Origin: Penelope pileata
Taxonomy: Eukaryota > Chordata > Aves > Galliformes > Cracidae
DNA: 64,000 nt
Assembly: GCA_013396635.1 (NCBI GenBank)
Contig: WBMW01004838.1
Location: 552,942 to 616,941 of the forward strand
Direction of reading: 5' to 3'
Shown here: in pieces, positions 61,396 through 64,000 of the stretch
How the letters are laid out: each line of letters begins with the position of its first letter
Position numbering within the stretch: the stretch's first letter is position 1
The notes under the pieces: generated by a model
Told to the model about the DNA's origin: nothing
What the model saw: the letters and a program-made list of their open reading frames with translations, nothing else
The model's database searches: none
Position numbers and translations under genes: made by a program

Positions 61396-61416
61396 TTTTT
61401 TTTTTTTTCCCCCCCC
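61396..61416. repeat. T13C8 pyrimidine run
   Basis: Thirteen T followed directly by eight C. It is a homopyrimidine simple tract and prone to sequencing error. Confidence 0.92.
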
Positions 61417-62575
61417 ACATATTTTCAATTCAGACTCAGTAGTTTCGTTCAGCAGGAAGGAAAGACTGGAAGTGGAGGGAGGAAACCTTGACTATTATTT
61501 TGCTTTTTTCATAAAAATAAACTAAATCTAACTAATGAGCTAACTAATTAAGTAAATACTAAAATTAAAAAAATCTGCTAAATCAAATTAGCAAATTCCA
61601 TTCCTTGCCAGGAGTTGTAATAATCTTTTCTTGCATACAATACACTCCTGACTTTCAGGCAGTAAAAAATACACAGAACAGAGGAATTCACAAGAGTCCG
61701 GGGATGTTTTTCCTCTCTGCATGGGACGTGACTGAGACGGACCATCCTCATTTTCAAATGAACTGCTGTTACCTCTCATCCAGGTGTGTTGGGACGGCAA
61801 GCCTCACGGAGCTGAGCAAACACCAGTGCCCAGAGTGCCCCATGCCAGTATCCAGTGGGATGTTGGTAGCACTGATTAAAGACAGAGCCCATTTTGCCTA
61901 TCTGCGGCAGTGTGACTCTTCAAGCCTATGCTGAGAGCTCATCCCAAGGGACGGGGTGTCCAGGCATGCTTAGCGTGATGCCAAGCTTTCACTCATGCAA
62001 TCCACACGGACTACGCCAACCTTTACGGAGCATGTGACACCCCAGTCTCCCTCCCCATGCGCACACACCCTAAGTTCAGCCATTCTGAGCAGAGTGTTAA
62101 CGCTATTGCCAGCAGTGCGGAAAAATGGCACAAGTTTAAAACCAACTGGCAGCCACCACTCATCACCCCGCTGTGTAAAACTGCTGTGCAGCCCGTACAG
62201 CCAAACGTATCAGACTTGCATTGCATCTTACCTCCAAGCAAGAGCAGCCAGCGGGTTATTTTTAGCCACGATCCTTGCAGGCTAGACATAAGGGGTTGGA
62301 AACCCCCCAGCTTGCCAAGCATTTCAGAGGGAAATGTGTGGTGGAGCCACAGGCAGGTTACCTGACATCCAGAGGAAAAAGGCTGTGACCTAAAAGCCAT
62401 TCCTGTGAGTAACGTGAGCCCTGGTTCCTCACACAATCATCCTGCTTTCTCACGTTGCATTACTAGCATACAAATCGGTGTGCACAGCCTTCATCCATCC
62501 AAGAGCTGTCAGCATCTAGCTCTTCAACTCAGCAGTTCACAGGGGCTTTTTTGCTTTGCTTTGTTCAGGTTTAGA

Positions 62576-62597
62576 AAATAATAATAATAAAAAAAAG
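62576..62597. repeat. (AAT)n microsatellite with A-run
   Basis: About five AAT units followed by eight A. Confidence 0.88.
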
Positions 62598-63758
62598 CCT
62601 GTGGATGAGCTTTGTGCAGCGCATCCATCTGCTCTGAGAATTTGCTGGTAGTGACACGTGAAGAGAAATTACTCCTGACAATAAAGGCTATAATGTATTT
62701 TCCCTACTATTTTGGACCAAAAGATGCACTTGAGTGCGTGGGTGTTAGAGAGAAAGCAAGAGAGTGAGTGCATGCGTGGGCTTATATGCAATTGCCATTT
62801 TATCCTGTTTTTTTCTTTTAAAATTCCCCATGCTTTCCCTAGTTTTTAAAGAGATTTCTTAGACCCCTGTCTTCTTCCTGTGGCCACCAACTTCTTTATA
62901 AAATCTACAGCCCCCATCCTGCAACCCTATCCTGTCTGCATGGACACAGCAGAGCAGAAAGATCTCCTCAGTTTTTCCTCCAAACTGTAAAATAAAAGCA
63001 GCAGAGAGCAAGGGCGTTCATGTCACTTAGGTTGGCACCTTCCTCCAATCTTCAACCACTTCGCCCTCTCCCCACCTCCAAAGCGGCCTTTCTTTATGCC
63101 TTCCAACTTCCCTCAAAAATAATTTTTAGCACCTGCTCCTCACCAGGCCACCGGCATCAACAGAGGATTCAGTGATTCCTCAGAGATCCCCACTGCACAC
63201 CTGAGCCACCAAGGAGAAGGCCTCACACGCCCACCTGGAGGCAGCACTGAATGACCAACTACTGCTGCTGCCCAGACAACCTGTCCCTGGCAACAGTTTA
63301 CAGCAATCCCCAAACCAGCAGAAATTGCCCAAGAACGGGGCCCACGTACAAGGAGCTGACTCACAATTTTGGCTCTGCTCTGCCCTGCCTACCTGTGGGG
63401 GCCTGGCTAAAGGTGATGAGTCCTTGAATGAACACAGCAGATGGTGATCATCAGCTCTCAACACCAAGTCCTTGCAGAAGGGCTTCAGAGATGCAGAATC
63501 CCCTCCTGCCCACCACATCAAATAAAAAGGCAAGGGAAACCTTCCCTGTTGTTCTCTCACCGTTAACAGTTTTCATTTTTTATCCCGTATTTGTTCATCA
63601 TAGGTGAGCTGGAGAAAAGGATTCAGGGAGACGGAATCCCAGAGCTCAGCACCGTGTTCTGCAAGGCCAGACCCAGACAACCAGAGATAGTTCAATGTGC
63701 AGCCACAATGCCATCAGTTATCCCTAGCACGACGTATCGCTTTTCTCTTTTCTTGCAG

Positions 63759-63906
63759 TGCTAAGCTATTTGGTCTCCATGGCAACCAGCTGGAGTTCGG
63801 GGACCTTCCTGAGTAGCCCTTCTCACCATGCTGCACCAAATATGCAGCTGGTCACTGTATGACTGGGATGTGCCATGATGCAAATGCAAACATTGACTCA
63901 GGCTTA
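63759..63906 (+). other. possible exon after a strong splice acceptor
   Basis: The acceptor CTTTTCTCTTTTCTTGCAG (AG at 63757-63758) has a long pyrimidine tract. The following sequence has one open frame of about 18 codons (AKLFGLHGNQLEFGDLPE) before a stop, so a 3'-terminal or non-coding exon would be needed. An X-box-like GTCTCCATGGCAAC lies within it at 63773-63786. The exon is unproven. Confidence 0.15.
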
Positions 63907-64000
63907 TGCAGTGTGTTATCTCTGGAGGCCTCACAATGCACGGCAGAGGCAAACTGGCATCACCGTTCCCATTTTACAGATTGGCAAACTGAGGGGAAGT
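63907..64000 (-). mobile_element. MIR-like SINE relic, minus strand, cut by window end
   Basis: The plus strand reads 'cagtgtgttatctctggaggcctcacaatgcac', then CCCATTTTACAGATTGGCAA and ACTGAGGGG. This is the reverse complement of the MIR tail and core ('cctcagtttcctcatctgtaaaatggg', preceded by the 'tcacaacaaccctgtgaggtagg' block). The element continues beyond the right edge. Confidence 0.52.

Larger units (their letters stand above)
60111..63758. other. unique non-coding sequence, nothing recognised
   Basis: No gene or transposable element was recognised. A small CpG cluster (about seven CpG in 50 bases) lies at 60270-60320. T13C8 is at 61396-61416 and (AAT)n followed by A8 at about 62576-62597. 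A plus-strand frame of 109 codons at 61605-61934 has no known domain. Confidence 0.5.

Noticed and set aside
1..64000. CRISPR arrays, insertion sequences, operons or phage modules
   Set aside because: No regularly spaced direct repeats, bacterial gene density or ribosome-binding-site pattern was seen. The CR1 content identifies vertebrate nuclear DNA.

Overview
This is vertebrate nuclear DNA and almost certainly from a bird, probably a galliform. The evidence is in the repeats: CR1 LINE fragments dominate, several keep the CR1 octamer tail (ATTCTATG on the element strand) or a recognisable piece of the CR1 reverse transcriptase, and no Alu, B1 or L1 sequence was seen. There is no operon structure, no bacterial gene density and no CRISPR-like array. 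Open frames are short and occur on both strands, as expected by chance in non-coding DNA.

No complete protein-coding gene can be supported. The window looks intergenic or intronic. The left edge (1-300) is a CpG-island-like segment with an open frame that runs into a good splice donor, so a first exon or promoter may straddle the left boundary. A second CpG-rich patch lies at 55.6-55.9 kb, next to a minus-strand ATG in strong context followed by a good donor. Candidate exons or exon edges are at 45.56-45.70, 48.26-48.29 and 63.76 kb. All rest on splice-like signals only.

Layout: 1-0.53 kb CpG-rich edge, then a CR1 fragment. 0.53-3.4 kb is unique sequence with a 52-bp homopurine tract. 3.4-4.3 kb is a CR1 copy carrying a dead reverse-transcriptase fragment. 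4.3-26.8 kb is mostly unique, with one very old CR1 relic, two simple repeats and a GC-richer block. 26.86-27.54 kb holds two opposed CR1 copies. 27.5-40.4 kb is long, repeat-poor and AT-rich, with one assembly gap (28023-28060). 40.4-45.4 kb is a repeat cluster: an old CR1, a short CR1, a CR1 in the other direction, a diverged tandem repeat of about 312 bp and a minus-strand retroviral-type LTR. 45.4-58.9 kb is repeat-poor again. 58.9-64 kb holds two MIR-like SINE relics and a TAAT-rich block that resembles regulatory DNA.

I did not find a new biological system. The items most worth a second look are the two CpG-rich patches with possible first exons, the LTR with triplicated U3 repeats, the 312-bp tandem repeat, and the TAAT-rich block near 60 kb. 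All family assignments come from reading alone, without database searches.
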